A DNA stretch of 64,000 nt from JAGWBD01 sp965197455 (GCA_965197455.1 OZ240208.1:124001-188000); one strand, 5' to 3'. Numbered from the stretch's first letter, positions 46,499 to 56,063 are shown. A program made the numbers and translations. The notes: a model not told the origin generated them from the letters alone.

Positions 46499-49486
46499 AT
46501 GGCACCAGACTTTCAGGAAGTGATTCTCCGGCTGCACCGCTTCTGGGCGGAACAGGGCTGCGTCCTGTGGCATCCCTACAACATGCAGGTTGGCGCGGGC
46601 ACCAACAACCCGGCGACCTTTCTGCGTGTGCTGGGCCCGGAGCCCTGGCGCGTGGCCTACGTTGAACCCTGCATTCGTCCCGATGACGGGCGCTATGGCG
46701 AAAACCCCAACCGCATGCAGCAGTTCTTCCAGTATCAGGTCATCCTCAAGCCGGACCCGGGCAATCCGCAGGAGCTTTACCTCGAGTCCCTGCGCGCGCT
46801 GGGGCTGAAGGCGGAGGAGCAGGACATCCGCTTTGTGGAGGACAACTGGGAGAGCCCGCCGCTGGGCGCCTGGGGCCTGGGCTGGGAGGTCTGGCTGAAC
46901 GGCCAGGAAATCACCCAGTTCACCTATTTCCAGCAGGCCGGCGGGCTGGAGCTGGAGCCGGTGTCGGTGGAAATCACCTATGGCATCGAGCGCATTGTGC
47001 TCGCGCTGCAACAGGTCGACAGTGTGTGGGACATCAACTGGCTGGGCGATTTGAGCTACGGCGATGTCTTCCTGCAGAGTGAGATTGAGCATTCTCGCTA
47101 CTACTTCGAAATCGGCGACGTAGAGGAACTGCACGAGGTCTTCAACGCCTGGGAACGCGAGGGCGAACGCGCCCTGGCGGCCGGGGCCATCATGCCCGCC
47201 TACGACTACCTGCTCAAGCAAAGCCACCTCTTCAACGTGCTGGACACGCGCGGCGCCATCGGCGTCACCGAGCGCGCCACCTTCTTCCGGCGCATGCGCG
47301 ATAAGGCGCGCGACGTGGCCCACGCCTGGGTGCAACAGCGCGAGCAACTGGGCCATCCGCTGCGCAACCAGCTTTGGCAAGCCGCGCCTCCGCCTGAGCT
47401 GCCGCCGGCTCCCGCGCCGGTCACAACAGCGGCGGATTTCCTGCTCGAAATCGGCGTTGAAGAGCTGCCGGCCGCGGACGTTGACCATGCCTGCGCGCAG
47501 CTGGCAGCCGCGGCTACCGGCTTCTTCGAGCAGCTGCGTCTCACCCATGCAGGCGTCACGGTGGACGCCACACCACGCCGACTCGTCCTGCATGCGCGCC
47601 AGCTGGCCCCGCAGCAAACAGCGCTGGAACAACTGGTGAAGGGCCCGCCCGCCGCGCGCGCCTTCGACGACGAAGGTCAGCCGACGCGCGCAGCGCTTGG
47701 CTTCGCGCGCAGCAAGGGCGTCGCCGTTGACGCGCTGCAAGTGGTCGCCATGGACGGCGGTGAGTACGTCGTCGCGCGCACGCACACACCCGGTCTTCCA
47801 GCTGCCGAGGTGCTGACCGATGCGTTGCCTGGTCTGATCGCCGGCCTGCGCTTTGGCAAGGCCATGCGCTGGAACCACAGCAGCGTCGCCTTTGCGCGCC
47901 CCCTGCGCTGGCTGCTGGCCCTGCTGGGGCAGGAGCTGGTGCCCCTGCGCCACGCCGACGTGGTCAGCGGCCGCCACACACGCGGCGCGCGCCAGTACGG
48001 CTCGCCGCAACACAGCGTCGCCGCTGTCACCGACTACTTCCGCCATCTGGACGCCCAGGGCATCCTGCTGCAGCGCAACGCCCGCCGCGAGCGCGTTCGC
48101 GCCCAGGTCGATGCGCTGGCCGCTGAAGTCGGTGGGCGCGTCCCGCACGACCCCGGTCTGTTGGACGAGGTCACCAATCTGGTCGAGGTGCCGACGGCGC
48201 TGCGCGGCGCTTTCGACGAAGATTTTCTGCGCCTGCCGCGCGAGGTGCTGGTAGCCGTGATGCGCAAGCATCAACGTTACTTCCCGCTGGAAGACTCGGC
48301 GGGGCAGTTGCTGCCCTGGTTCATCGCAGTCCGCAACGGCGACGACCGCGGCCTGGCAAATGTGATCGCCGGCAATGAACAGGTCTTGCGCGCCCGCTTC
48401 AGCGACGCCCGCTTCTTTATCGAGGAAGACCTGCGCAAGCCACTGGCGCAGCATCTGCCGCGCCTGGCAACCTTGACCTTCCACGAACGCCTTGGCTCGA
48501 TGCTGGACAAGAACCGCCGCGTCATGGATCTGGTGCCGGCCACCGGCCACATGTTGCGGTTGGACCCCGCCGCCATTGCGGACGCGCAGCAGGCGGCGCA
48601 GTTGGCGCGGGCCGACCTGGCGACCCAGATGGTCGTCGAGATGACCTCGCTGCAAGGCACCATGGGCCGTGAATATGCGCTGCGGGACGGCAGCGCGCCG
48701 GCAGTAGCAAACGCCATCTTCGAGTTCTGGCAACCGCTCAGCGCCGACGATGACTTGCCCGCCAGCGAGGCCGGCGCCTTGCTGGCGCTGACCGACCGGC
48801 TCGACAGCCTGGTCGGTCTCTTCGCCGCCGGTGTCACGCCGCGCGCCAACGCCGATCCCTATGGACTGCGGCGGGCCGCGCTGGGCGTCATCCGCATCCT
48901 CTGTGGCCGCGATCTGGACCTTGACCTGCAAACCCTGCTTGCGCCAGTCGCCGCTGCCCAACCCATTGCGGTGAGCGATGAGACGCTCCATGCGCTGCTG
49001 GACTTCCTCGGCGGCCGCCTGCGCGCCTGGCTGCAGGAGCAGGGCTTCGCCGCAGATTCACTTGACGCGGTGCTGGCGCAGCAGGCGACCAACCCCTGGC
49101 GCGCGCTGAACGCCCTGCGCCAGCTTGAGCAGTGGCGCGCGCGCGCAGACTGGCTGACAATTCTGGACAGCTTCGCGCGCTGCGTGCGCATCACCCGCGG
49201 CGAGCAGCAACGTCACTGCCTGCAGCCGCAGCTCTTGCAACAGCCGCAGGAGCAGGCGCTCCATGCCGCGCTGCAACAGGCGCAGCCCGCGCAGCAGCCC
49301 AATGCCGACGTCAACGATTTCCTCAGCGCAGTCGAGACCCTGGTGCCGTTGATCAGCGACTTCTTCGATAATGTCCTCGTGAACGTCGAGGACGAAGCCC
49401 TGCGCCACAACCGCCTCGCGCTGCTGCAGGCGATCGGTGCGCTGCAGGATGGCTGCGTGGACCTTTCCCGTCTCAGCGGCTTCTAG
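46499..49486 (+). CDS. glyQS: Glycyl-tRNA synthetase, fused alpha and beta subunits
   Basis: About 995 aa from ATG 46499; an in-frame ATG at 46469 is an alternative. Residues 1-300 are the alpha (catalytic) subunit: FQEVILRLHRFWAEQGCVLWHPYNMQVGAGTNNPATFLRVLGPEPWRVAYVEPCIRPDDGRYGENPNR. After a Pro/Ala linker (PPPELPPAPAPV) comes the beta subunit, starting FLLEIGVEELPAADVDHA, with the HD-type and DALR-like C-terminal parts ending in ALRHNRLALLQAIGAL. Most bacteria encode the two chains as separate genes glyQ and glyS; fusion is known in chlamydiae and some others. No T-box leader was seen. Followed by dnaG and rpoD. Confidence 0.95.
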   Translation: MAPDFQEVILRLHRFWAEQGCVLWHPYNMQVGAGTNNPATFLRVLGPEPWRVAYVEPCIRPDDGRYGENPNRMQQFFQYQVILKPDPGNPQELYLESLRALGLKAEEQDIRFVEDNWESPPLGAWGLGWEVWLNGQEITQFTYFQQAGGLELEPVSVEITYGIERIVLALQQVDSVWDINWLGDLSYGDVFLQSEIEHSRYYFEIGDVEELHEVFNAWEREGERALAAGAIMPAYDYLLKQSHLFNVLDTRGAIGVTERATFFRRMRDKARDVAHAWVQQREQLGHPLRNQLWQAAPPPELPPAPAPVTTAADFLLEIGVEELPAADVDHACAQLAAAATGFFEQLRLTHAGVTVDATPRRLVLHARQLAPQQTALEQLVKGPPAARAFDDEGQPTRAALGFARSKGVAVDALQVVAMDGGEYVVARTHTPGLPAAEVLTDALPGLIAGLRFGKAMRWNHSSVAFARPLRWLLALLGQELVPLRHADVVSGRHTRGARQYGSPQHSVAAVTDYFRHLDAQGILLQRNARRERVRAQVDALAAEVGGRVPHDPGLLDEVTNLVEVPTALRGAFDEDFLRLPREVLVAVMRKHQRYFPLEDSAGQLLPWFIAVRNGDDRGLANVIAGNEQVLRARFSDARFFIEEDLRKPLAQHLPRLATLTFHERLGSMLDKNRRVMDLVPATGHMLRLDPAAIADAQQAAQLARADLATQMVVEMTSLQGTMGREYALRDGSAPAVANAIFEFWQPLSADDDLPASEAGALLALTDRLDSLVGLFAAGVTPRANADPYGLRRAALGVIRILCGRDLDLDLQTLLAPVAAAQPIAVSDETLHALLDFLGGRLRAWLQEQGFAADSLDAVLAQQATNPWRALNALRQLEQWRARADWLTILDSFARCVRITRGEQQRHCLQPQLLQQPQEQALHAALQQAQPAQQPNADVNDFLSAVETLVPLISDFFDNVLVNVEDEALRHNRLALLQAIGALQDGCVDLSRLSGF

Positions 49487-49602
49487 TCCGCCGCTCGCAG
49501 GTTCCGTCAGTTCAGGATTCAAACCAGATTCAAACTGTTGCGTCGAACGAACACGAACAAATGTGCTACACTCTTGCTCCGGCTACGCAGTGTCGCCCTT
49601 GT

Positions 49603-49631
49603 TTGCCGTCGCTGCCGGCCCTGCGTATACT
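49603..49631 (+). promoter_or_regulatory. dnaG-rpoD promoter
   Basis: TTGCCG at 49603-49608, 17-base spacer, TATACT at 49626-49631. Transcription would start about 20 bases before the dnaG ATG. Confidence 0.6.
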
Positions 49632-49657
49632 AATGACGATAGTCCGGGGACAGTCCC

Positions 49658-51616
49658 ATGTCCGTAGCTGACGAAATCAAGTCCCGCATCGATATCGTAA
49701 GCTACATTCAGCAGCATGTGCCGCTGAAGAAAGCCGGCCGCTACTACAAGGCCAACTGTCCCTTCCACAGCGAGAAGACGCCCTCCTTCATCGTCAATCC
49801 GGATACGCAGAGCTGGCGCTGCTTCGGCAGCTGCGCCGAGGGTGGCGACCTCTTCACCTTCGTCCAGAAGCATCATGGCTGGTCATTCCGTGAGGCGCTG
49901 GAAGAGCTGGGCCGCCAGGCAGGCGTAGAGGTCCGGCGTCAAAGCGCCGAACAGCGGCAGCAGGTCGAGCGCCAGGATGTCCTGCGCGGCATGTTGCAGG
50001 CGGCGGCGGACTGGTATCAGGAGCAGTTGTGGGATTCGCCGTCGGTGCTGGACTATTCGCGCGCGCGCCGCGGCTTCTCCGACGAGACCTTGCGCGAAGT
50101 CGCGCTGGGCCACGCGCCGCCTGGCTGGCAGAATCTGCGCGAGCATATGCAACAGCTGGGCTACAGCGACGAGGACCTGCTCGAAGCCGGCTTGCTCCGT
50201 CGCAATGAAAACGGCCGCATCTACGATTACTTCCGCAACCGCCTGCTCATCCCCATCCGCGACGAACGCGGCCGCGTGGTCGGCTTCGGTGCGCGCGCGC
50301 TGTCCGACGAGGACGAGCCGAAATATCTGAACTCGCCGCAGTCCGCCGTCTTCGACAAGAGTCGCCTGCTCTACGGTCTGGACCGGGCGCGTCGGGCAAT
50401 TCGCAACGAAAGCACGGCGATCATCGTAGAAGGCTATATGGATGTCATTCAGGCGCATCAGGCCGGCCACTTGAACGTCGTGGCGCAGATGGGCACGTCG
50501 CTCACCGAATCCCAGCTGCGCCTGCTGACGCCGCGTCTGGCGCAGAAGGTGGTGCTGGCGCTCGACGCCGACAGCGCCGGTCAGAACGCGACCATGCGCA
50601 GCCTGGAGGTGGCGCGGCAGACGCTGCAGGAAGACTACAGTGGACGCCTGGCGCTGGACATTCGCGTCTTGCAGCTGCCAGGCTCTAAGGACCCCGACGA
50701 TCTCATCCGCGCGGATGCTGCCGCCTGGCCAGGACTGGTGACGGACGCCACCCCGGTCGCCGACTACGTCATTGATACCGAGATGGCCGCTCTGCCAGCC
50801 CAGCCCACGCTGCAGGAACGCGAGTCGGTGGCGCGTCGTCTCCTGCCTTTGCTGCTGGCTTCGGAGAACCGCCTCTACACCCGCGACAATCTGCAGAAGC
50901 TGGCCATGCGCCTGCGCATCGGCGAAGATGATTTGTTGCAGTGGGCGCAACAGCAACGTCCGGGCCCGGGCCCGGGTCAGCGTCGCCGCAGCAACGGGGC
51001 GGCCGCGCAGGAAGCAGGGGAGCGCGCGCCGCAGTCCCAACGCAACGACCAGCGCCGCGAGCGGGATTTCATGGGGAATCTGCTGCGTCAGCCCGAGTTG
51101 CTCTTCCAGATCAACCGCAAGTTTCGCGAGCTGGCGGACGGTGATGCGCAATTGCTGCGCGGCCCGTTGGCGGATTTCGAATCCTCTGACTTCATCAGCC
51201 GCGATTTTGCGGACTTGCTGCGCTGCCTGCTGGGCGCGCTGGATCAGGATGAACTGTCGCCCCTGGCCTGGATTCACGCGCATGGCGATGAACTGCAACG
51301 CGGCACGCTGCAGCAACTCGAGCGTGAGACCCAGGCCAGCGATCTGGAGCATGCGCGCAGCAGCCTGCGCGAAGGCTTTACCGCGGACCTCGCGCACGTA
51401 ATGAAGCGCACCGACGCCGTCGACTGGCGCCGCGAACTGCTGCGCACGGCCCTGCGCTTGCGGCGGCTGCGCCTCGAGCGCGAGCGCCAGGAACTTTACT
51501 ATTTGATGAGCGAAACTGAAGAGGGTAAGGAAGGGCTGCATAATCGCATCAAAACATCAGTTGCGGCGCGCAACCTGATCGACAGGGAGCTGCAATATCA
51601 AGGTCCGGCGAAATAG
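49658..51616 (+). CDS. dnaG: DNA primase DnaG
   Basis: 652 aa. The N-terminal CHC2 zinc-binding domain has C34, H37, C55 and C59 (CPFHSEKTPSF, WRCFGSCAEGGD); the last pair is CxxxC instead of the usual CxxC. The catalytic core contains IYDYFRNRLLIPIRDERGRVVGFGARAL and the TOPRIM domain IIVEGYMDVIQAH and VVLALDADSAGQNA, giving the catalytic Glu and DxD. The C-terminal helicase-binding part is preceded by a disordered Gln/Arg/Gly stretch (PGPGPGQRRR). It synthesises RNA primers at the fork together with DnaB. It leads the dnaG-rpoD pair, the core of the classical sigma operon. Confidence 0.96.
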   Translation: MSVADEIKSRIDIVSYIQQHVPLKKAGRYYKANCPFHSEKTPSFIVNPDTQSWRCFGSCAEGGDLFTFVQKHHGWSFREALEELGRQAGVEVRRQSAEQRQQVERQDVLRGMLQAAADWYQEQLWDSPSVLDYSRARRGFSDETLREVALGHAPPGWQNLREHMQQLGYSDEDLLEAGLLRRNENGRIYDYFRNRLLIPIRDERGRVVGFGARALSDEDEPKYLNSPQSAVFDKSRLLYGLDRARRAIRNESTAIIVEGYMDVIQAHQAGHLNVVAQMGTSLTESQLRLLTPRLAQKVVLALDADSAGQNATMRSLEVARQTLQEDYSGRLALDIRVLQLPGSKDPDDLIRADAAAWPGLVTDATPVADYVIDTEMAALPAQPTLQERESVARRLLPLLLASENRLYTRDNLQKLAMRLRIGEDDLLQWAQQQRPGPGPGQRRRSNGAAAQEAGERAPQSQRNDQRRERDFMGNLLRQPELLFQINRKFRELADGDAQLLRGPLADFESSDFISRDFADLLRCLLGALDQDELSPLAWIHAHGDELQRGTLQQLERETQASDLEHARSSLREGFTADLAHVMKRTDAVDWRRELLRTALRLRRLRLERERQELYYLMSETEEGKEGLHNRIKTSVAARNLIDRELQYQGPAK

Positions 51617-51654
51617 TTTGCCTTTACTTCGCAGCAGTGGAGAAGGGAGCCGAC

Positions 51655-53202
51655 ATGGTCCTTGGTGCGAACGGAACCCGGAACGTGGAAGCACCAACGA
51701 TGCCCGCCAGCGACAGGGACGGAATCAGTGAATACGCATGGGAAGTCGGGGATGTGGACGAGCTGAATAACTACGACGAGGAAGAGGCCTTGGCCGAACG
51801 CAGCGACCCGGCTGATGACCCCGTGCGCATGTATCTGCGCGAGATCGGCCAGGTGGGCTTGCTGGACGCCACGCACGAGGTCTGGCTGAGCCTGCAGATT
51901 GCTGCCGAGCGCCACCTGCAAACGGTGCTGGATGCGCACTTTGCGCCGGAAGCAGCTGACAACAGCGACCTGTTGACGCCGGCGGGACATATCGGCGGCC
52001 ACCTTTACGATGACATCGTGCAGGATTATCAGCAGCTGCTGGCAATGGCCGGGGCCCGGCAACTCGCGCCGCCAGACCTGGAATCCCTGCTTGACGAAGT
52101 CCGCTCTATCAATGCAGGGCGGGAGACCGACGTGGCCTCTTTCGCCCGCGCCTGGCTGGGACAACGCGACCAGGAACGTGACGAGGCCTGGACGGAGCTG
52201 GCGCGTTCCCTGTACCGCGTCCTGCAAGGGCTGTACCTGCTGCCACCAACCATGCAGCTGCGGATTGCGCAAGCCTGGCACGGGCAGGGGCGACTGCCCG
52301 ACCCGGCAGGGGTTCACGCCCTGCTGCAGTCGAATCCGGAAATTGATGAGGAGTTTGCCGATCACTTCGAGCAGGTCGAGCAGCGCGCGCTGCTGGCCAT
52401 CGAGGCCCTGACGCGCGCCAACCTGCGCCTGGTGGTGAGCATCGCCAAGCGTTACACGGGGCGCGGCATCAACTTCCTCGACCTCATTCAGGAGGGCAAC
52501 ATTGGCTTGCTGCGCGCTGTCGAGAAATTCGACCATACGCGTGGCTACAAGTTCAGCACCTACGCCACCTGGTGGATTCGTCAGGCTATCAGCCGTGCCA
52601 TCGCCGACCAGGCGCGCACCATCCGCATTCCGGTGCACATGATCGAGACCATCAACCGTATGGCGCGTGTGCAGATGCAGCTGACGCAAGAGCTGGGCAC
52701 CGAACCAGGCGCGGAGCAGATTGCGCTGGAGCTGGAGTTTCTGCCGCCGGATGAGACCAGGGCCATCCGCGAGCTGCAGGAGAACGACCAGCCGCTTACC
52801 TCCGATCTGCAGAGCAAGCTGCGCCGCGCCGCACAGAAAGTGCGCCGCATCCAGCGCATCAGCCAGGAACCGATGAGCCTCGACAGCCCCGTCGGCCAGG
52901 AAGACAGCAGCAGCCTGGGCGACTTCATCCCGGACGAGGAAGTCACCGGCCCGGTGGACGCCGCCAGCCGCCAGCTGCTGAAGGAACAGATCCAGGCGGC
53001 GCTGGGCGTCCTCAGCCCGCGTGAACGCGAGGTGCTGGAGCGGCGCTACGGGCTGATCGACGGCAAGGCCCATACCCTTGAAGAAGTGGGGCGCGAGTTC
53101 CGCGTCACGCGTGAGCGCATCCGGCAGATTGAAGCCAGGGCCTTGCGCAAGCTGCGCCACCCTTCGCGCAGCCGGCAACTGCGCGATTATCTGACGCTCT
53201 AG
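51655..53202 (+). CDS. rpoD: RNA polymerase primary sigma factor (sigma-70, RpoD/SigA)
   Basis: 515 aa from ATG 51655, which has AGGGAG at six bases; a GTG at 51637 is in frame but lacks a site. Region 1.2 is DPVRMYLREIGQVGLLDATHEV. About 140 residues of non-conserved acidic/helical sequence follow, then 2.1-2.4: NLRLVVSIAKRYTGRGINFLDLIQEGNIGLLRAVEKFDHTRGYKFSTYATWWIRQAISRAIADQ. Region 3 (IRIPVHMIETINRM) and 4.2 (TLEEVGREFRVTRERIRQIEARALRKLRHP) are complete. It directs housekeeping promoters such as the TTGACA/TATAAT sites seen here. The start is 38 bases behind the dnaG stop. Confidence 0.96.
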   Translation: MVLGANGTRNVEAPTMPASDRDGISEYAWEVGDVDELNNYDEEEALAERSDPADDPVRMYLREIGQVGLLDATHEVWLSLQIAAERHLQTVLDAHFAPEAADNSDLLTPAGHIGGHLYDDIVQDYQQLLAMAGARQLAPPDLESLLDEVRSINAGRETDVASFARAWLGQRDQERDEAWTELARSLYRVLQGLYLLPPTMQLRIAQAWHGQGRLPDPAGVHALLQSNPEIDEEFADHFEQVEQRALLAIEALTRANLRLVVSIAKRYTGRGINFLDLIQEGNIGLLRAVEKFDHTRGYKFSTYATWWIRQAISRAIADQARTIRIPVHMIETINRMARVQMQLTQELGTEPGAEQIALELEFLPPDETRAIRELQENDQPLTSDLQSKLRRAAQKVRRIQRISQEPMSLDSPVGQEDSSSLGDFIPDEEVTGPVDAASRQLLKEQIQAALGVLSPREREVLERRYGLIDGKAHTLEEVGREFRVTRERIRQIEARALRKLRHPSRSRQLRDYLTL

Positions 53203-53246
53203 TCCGCCCCGCGCCGGGCTCCTCCAACCCACGTCAACCAGCGCTT

Positions 53247-53284
53247 CCGGCCACCTGTGCTTCTGCCAGGCGGCCGGTCTTTGT
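53247..53284 (+). terminator. Terminator after rpoD
   Basis: Eleven-base arms 53247-53257 and 53267-53277 pair with one mismatch across a nine-base loop and are followed by TCTTTGT. It separates the sigma operon from nuo. Confidence 0.7.
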
Positions 53285-53298
53285 AGCTGGATTTAATG

Positions 53299-53338
53299 CG
53301 TCAATCTATTTGACGTGCCGCGCCAGATATGCTACCCT
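53299..53338 (+). promoter_or_regulatory. nuo operon promoter with overlapping inverted repeat
   Basis: TTGACG at 53310-53315, 17-base spacer and TACCCT at 53333-53338. The -35 box is also the right arm of CGTCAA-N5-TTGACG (53299-53315), a symmetric site suited to a dimeric regulator. Start of transcription would be near 53345, 38 bases before nuoA. Confidence 0.5.
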
Positions 53339-53382
53339 GCGCCTGTTTGCTCCAAAATGAACAAACGCTCGGGGAAGGCGCT

Positions 53383-53742
53383 ATGGCGTTGCAGGAATTT
53401 GCACCCATCACCGCGCTGCTGGTGATCTCACTGGCAGTCGCCCTGCTCATCCTGTTCATCTCGCGCATCTTCGGCCCGCAGCGCCCCTCAAAGCGCAAGT
53501 CAGAGCCCTACGAAAGCGGTGTCAAGCCAATCGGGCCGGGCACCCGCCGCCTGCCGGTCCAGTTTTACCTGGTGGCGGTGCTCTTCATCCTCTTCGACAT
53601 CGAGGTCATCTTCTTCCTGCCCTGGGCCGTGATTTTCCGGGAGCTGGCGCTTTACGGCCTGGTAACGATGGGTATCTTCACGCTCATCCTGACCATTGGC
53701 CTCGTCTATGAGTGGAAGTCAGGAGCGCTGGAATGGGAGTAA
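53383..53742 (+). CDS. nuoA: NADH-quinone oxidoreductase subunit A
   Basis: 119 aa membrane subunit of complex I; start ATG 53383 with GGGGAAGG before it. Three helices with the conserved loop KSEPYESGVKPIGPGTRRLPVQFYLVAVLFILFDIEVIFFLPWA. The ESG motif contains the Cys-position loop that lines the quinone channel in other species (here ESGV), and FDIEVIFFLPWA is the most conserved part of the family. It starts the nuo operon; its last bases overlap the nuoB start by ten bases. Confidence 0.96.
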   Translation: MALQEFAPITALLVISLAVALLILFISRIFGPQRPSKRKSEPYESGVKPIGPGTRRLPVQFYLVAVLFILFDIEVIFFLPWAVIFRELALYGLVTMGIFTLILTIGLVYEWKSGALEWE

Positions 53743-54233
53743 GCCCAAAGCTCGGTAACCTCGGCGTGGTCACCACCACGCTGGATCAGGCGATCAACTG
53801 GGCGCGCACCGGCGCCATGTGGCCCCTGCTCTTCGGCCTGGCCTGCTGCGCCATTGAATACATGAGTACCCAGGCTTCCAGTTACGACATGTCGCGCTTC
53901 GGCATGGAGCTGAACCGCGCCACGCCGCGTCAGGCCGACCTGCTCATCGTCTCCGGCCGCGTCACGCGCAAGATGGCACCCGTCGTGCGCCAGCTATACG
54001 ATCAGATGGCCGCGCCCAATTGGGTCATTTCCATGGGCGATTGCGCCTCCTGCGGCGGCATCTACAACAACTACGCCATCGTGCAGGGCGTCGACGAGAT
54101 CATCCCGGTCGATGTCTACATCGCCGGTTGCCCGCCGCGCCCGGAGCAGCTGATGCATGGCGTGCTCACGCTGCACCAGAAGATTCACGGCGAGACCATC
54201 ATGGACTGGGCCGGGGAGGCGCCGCGTGCCTGA
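53733..54233 (+). CDS. nuoB: NADH-quinone oxidoreductase subunit B
   Basis: 166 aa hydrophilic subunit carrying cluster N2, the last Fe-S centre before quinone. Ligands are visible in FGLACCAIEYM (the tandem Cys pair), MGDCASCGGIYNNY and IAGCPPRPEQLMHGVL. Start ATG 53733, inside the end of nuoA. The C-terminus is short and ends shortly after the PPRPE motif, normal for bacterial forms. Its stop overlaps the GTG start of nuoC (GTGCCTGA). Confidence 0.97.
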   Translation: MGVSPKLGNLGVVTTTLDQAINWARTGAMWPLLFGLACCAIEYMSTQASSYDMSRFGMELNRATPRQADLLIVSGRVTRKMAPVVRQLYDQMAAPNWVISMGDCASCGGIYNNYAIVQGVDEIIPVDVYIAGCPPRPEQLMHGVLTLHQKIHGETIMDWAGEAPRA

Positions 54234-54765
54234 TATCGCGCCAGCGCAAGACCCCGCCGCCGCGCTGCACTCCGCCATGCCCGGCGTGCTGCTGGCGACC
54301 CACAGCTTCCGCGACGAGACGACCCTGGTGGTCGCGCCGCAAGACCTGCTGTCGGTCTGTCGCTTTCTGCGCAACAGCAGCGGCCTGGTGTACAACTTTC
54401 TCTCCGACATCAGCGCGGTGGATTACTGGCCGGAGCAGGAGCGGCCGGAGCGTTTTGGCATTTGCTATCATCTGCTCTCCATGCTATACAGCCGTCGCCT
54501 GCGCGTGAAGATTTTCGTGGCGGAAGACGAGGCTGATGCGCCCAGCCTGACATCAGTCTGGCCGGCGGCCAACTGGCTGGAGCGCGAGATATTTGACCTG
54601 ATGGGCATCCACTTCAGCGGCCACCCGGACCTGCGCCGCATCTTGATGCCGGCGGACTGGGACGGCCATCCCATGCGCCGCGACTATCCGCTCGGCTACG
54701 AGCAGGTGCAGTTCTCCTTCAACGCCGAGGAGATTATGAAGCACAAACCCTTCGCGAAAGAATAG
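54226..54765 (+). CDS. nuoC: NADH-quinone oxidoreductase subunit C
   Basis: 179 aa peripheral subunit (30-kDa type) starting at GTG 54226, which overlaps the nuoB stop and follows GGGGAGG. Conserved segments: LVYNFLSDISAVDYWP, WPAANWLEREIFDLMGIHFSGHPDLRRILMPADWDGHPMRRDYPL, the C-terminal family signature (ERE.FD..GI.F.GHP.LRRIL). The chain is not fused to NuoD, unlike in E. coli. It ends with a short basic tail KHKPFAKE. Confidence 0.96.
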   Translation: MPDIAPAQDPAAALHSAMPGVLLATHSFRDETTLVVAPQDLLSVCRFLRNSSGLVYNFLSDISAVDYWPEQERPERFGICYHLLSMLYSRRLRVKIFVAEDEADAPSLTSVWPAANWLEREIFDLMGIHFSGHPDLRRILMPADWDGHPMRRDYPLGYEQVQFSFNAEEIMKHKPFAKE

Positions 54766-54778
54766 GCAGGGAGCGAAC

Positions 54779-56044
54779 ATGGCAGTCGCACAGACGCCGG
54801 CAGACGCCCCTGACGTCAACCGTTGGGAAGGCGATATCGAGGAACTGCGCGGCCTGGTCTCGGAACGGGCTTTCACCGGCGAGACCATGCTGCTCAACAT
54901 GGGCCCGCATCACCCCAGCACGCACGGGGTGTTGCGCGTGCTGCTGGAGCTGGACGGCGAGCAGATCGTCAACTCTGTGCCGGACGTGGGCTTCCTGCAC
55001 ACCGGCATCGAGAAGACCATCGAGTCCAAGACCTACGAGAAGGGTGTCACGGCGACCGATCGTATGGACTACCTCTCGCCGCTCTCGAACAACATGGCCT
55101 TCTGCCTGGCGGTCGAGAAGCTGGTCGATCTCGATGTGCCGCCACGCGCGCAACTGCTTCGCCTGCTCTGCCTCGAGCTGCAGCGCGTCGCCAGCCACAT
55201 GGTCTGGCTGGGTACCCACGCCATCGACCTCGGCGCCATGAGCGTCCTGCTTTACGCCTTTCGCGAACGCGAAAAGGTGCTGGACATGCTGGAGATGCTC
55301 TCCGGCCAGCGCATGATGGGCACTTACTTCCGGCCCGGTGGCGTCTGGCGCGATATCACGCCGGACTTCAAGCCGGCGCTGGTGAAGTTCCTCGGCGAAT
55401 TTCCGCGCGCGGTGGAGGACTACCAGCGCCTGCTGGAGAAGAACCCTATCTGGATCGACCGCACCCAGGGCGTGGGCGTGATCGAGCCGGAAGAAGCCCT
55501 CGCCTGGGGCATGACCGGCCCGAGCCTGCGCGGCAGCGGCGTCAACTGGGACCTGCGCAAGTCGATGCCCTACACCGGCTACGAGCAGTTCAGATTCAAT
55601 GTGCCGCTGGGCGAGCATGGCGACGTTTACGATCGCTTCATGTGCCGCATCATGGAGCTGTGGGAGACCATCAGCATCCTGCAGCAGGCCCTGGAACGGC
55701 TGGAAGACAGCGGCCCCTTCCGCTCCGATAACCGCAAGTTCGTGCCGCCGCCGCGCAGCGAACTGGGCCAGAGCATGGAAGCGGTCATTCACCACTTCAA
55801 GCTGTGGACGACCGGCTTCGATGCGCCGGACGAGGAAGTCTTCGCCGCGGTCGAGAGTCCGCGCGGAGAGATTGCCTGCTATCTGCACGGCACGGGCGGC
55901 AACATGCCGCGCCGCGTTCACTTCAAGACACCGTCCTTCATGCACATTAGCGCGCTGCCCTTGCTCAGCCAGGGACACTTCATCGCCGACCTGGTGGCGA
56001 TCATCGGCAGCGTGGATATTGTGCTGGGCGATTGCGACCGGTAA
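54779..56044 (+). CDS. nuoD: NADH-quinone oxidoreductase subunit D
   Basis: 421 aa subunit (49-kDa type) that forms the quinone site with NuoB. NMGPHHPSTHGVLRVLLELDGEQIV contains the quinone-binding His; GFLHTGIEKTIESKTYEKG, RMDYLSPLSNNMAFCLAVEKL, RRVASHMVWLG-like ELQRVASHMVWLGTHAIDLGA and GPSLRGSGVNWDLRKSMPY are all typical. The C-terminus ends DIVLGDCDR, the family's conserved DxVLGDxDR. AGGGAG precedes the ATG. 13 bases after nuoC. Confidence 0.97.
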   Translation: MAVAQTPADAPDVNRWEGDIEELRGLVSERAFTGETMLLNMGPHHPSTHGVLRVLLELDGEQIVNSVPDVGFLHTGIEKTIESKTYEKGVTATDRMDYLSPLSNNMAFCLAVEKLVDLDVPPRAQLLRLLCLELQRVASHMVWLGTHAIDLGAMSVLLYAFREREKVLDMLEMLSGQRMMGTYFRPGGVWRDITPDFKPALVKFLGEFPRAVEDYQRLLEKNPIWIDRTQGVGVIEPEEALAWGMTGPSLRGSGVNWDLRKSMPYTGYEQFRFNVPLGEHGDVYDRFMCRIMELWETISILQQALERLEDSGPFRSDNRKFVPPPRSELGQSMEAVIHHFKLWTTGFDAPDEEVFAAVESPRGEIACYLHGTGGNMPRRVHFKTPSFMHISALPLLSQGHFIADLVAIIGSVDIVLGDCDR

Positions 56045-56063
56045 GGCGCCAGGGACGGAAGTA

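Noticed and set aside
55599..56063. Extended N-terminus for NuoE from an upstream ATG
   Set aside because: The added stretch is an off-frame reading of nuoD; the family start MSIHDRKYK at 56064 has a ribosome site.
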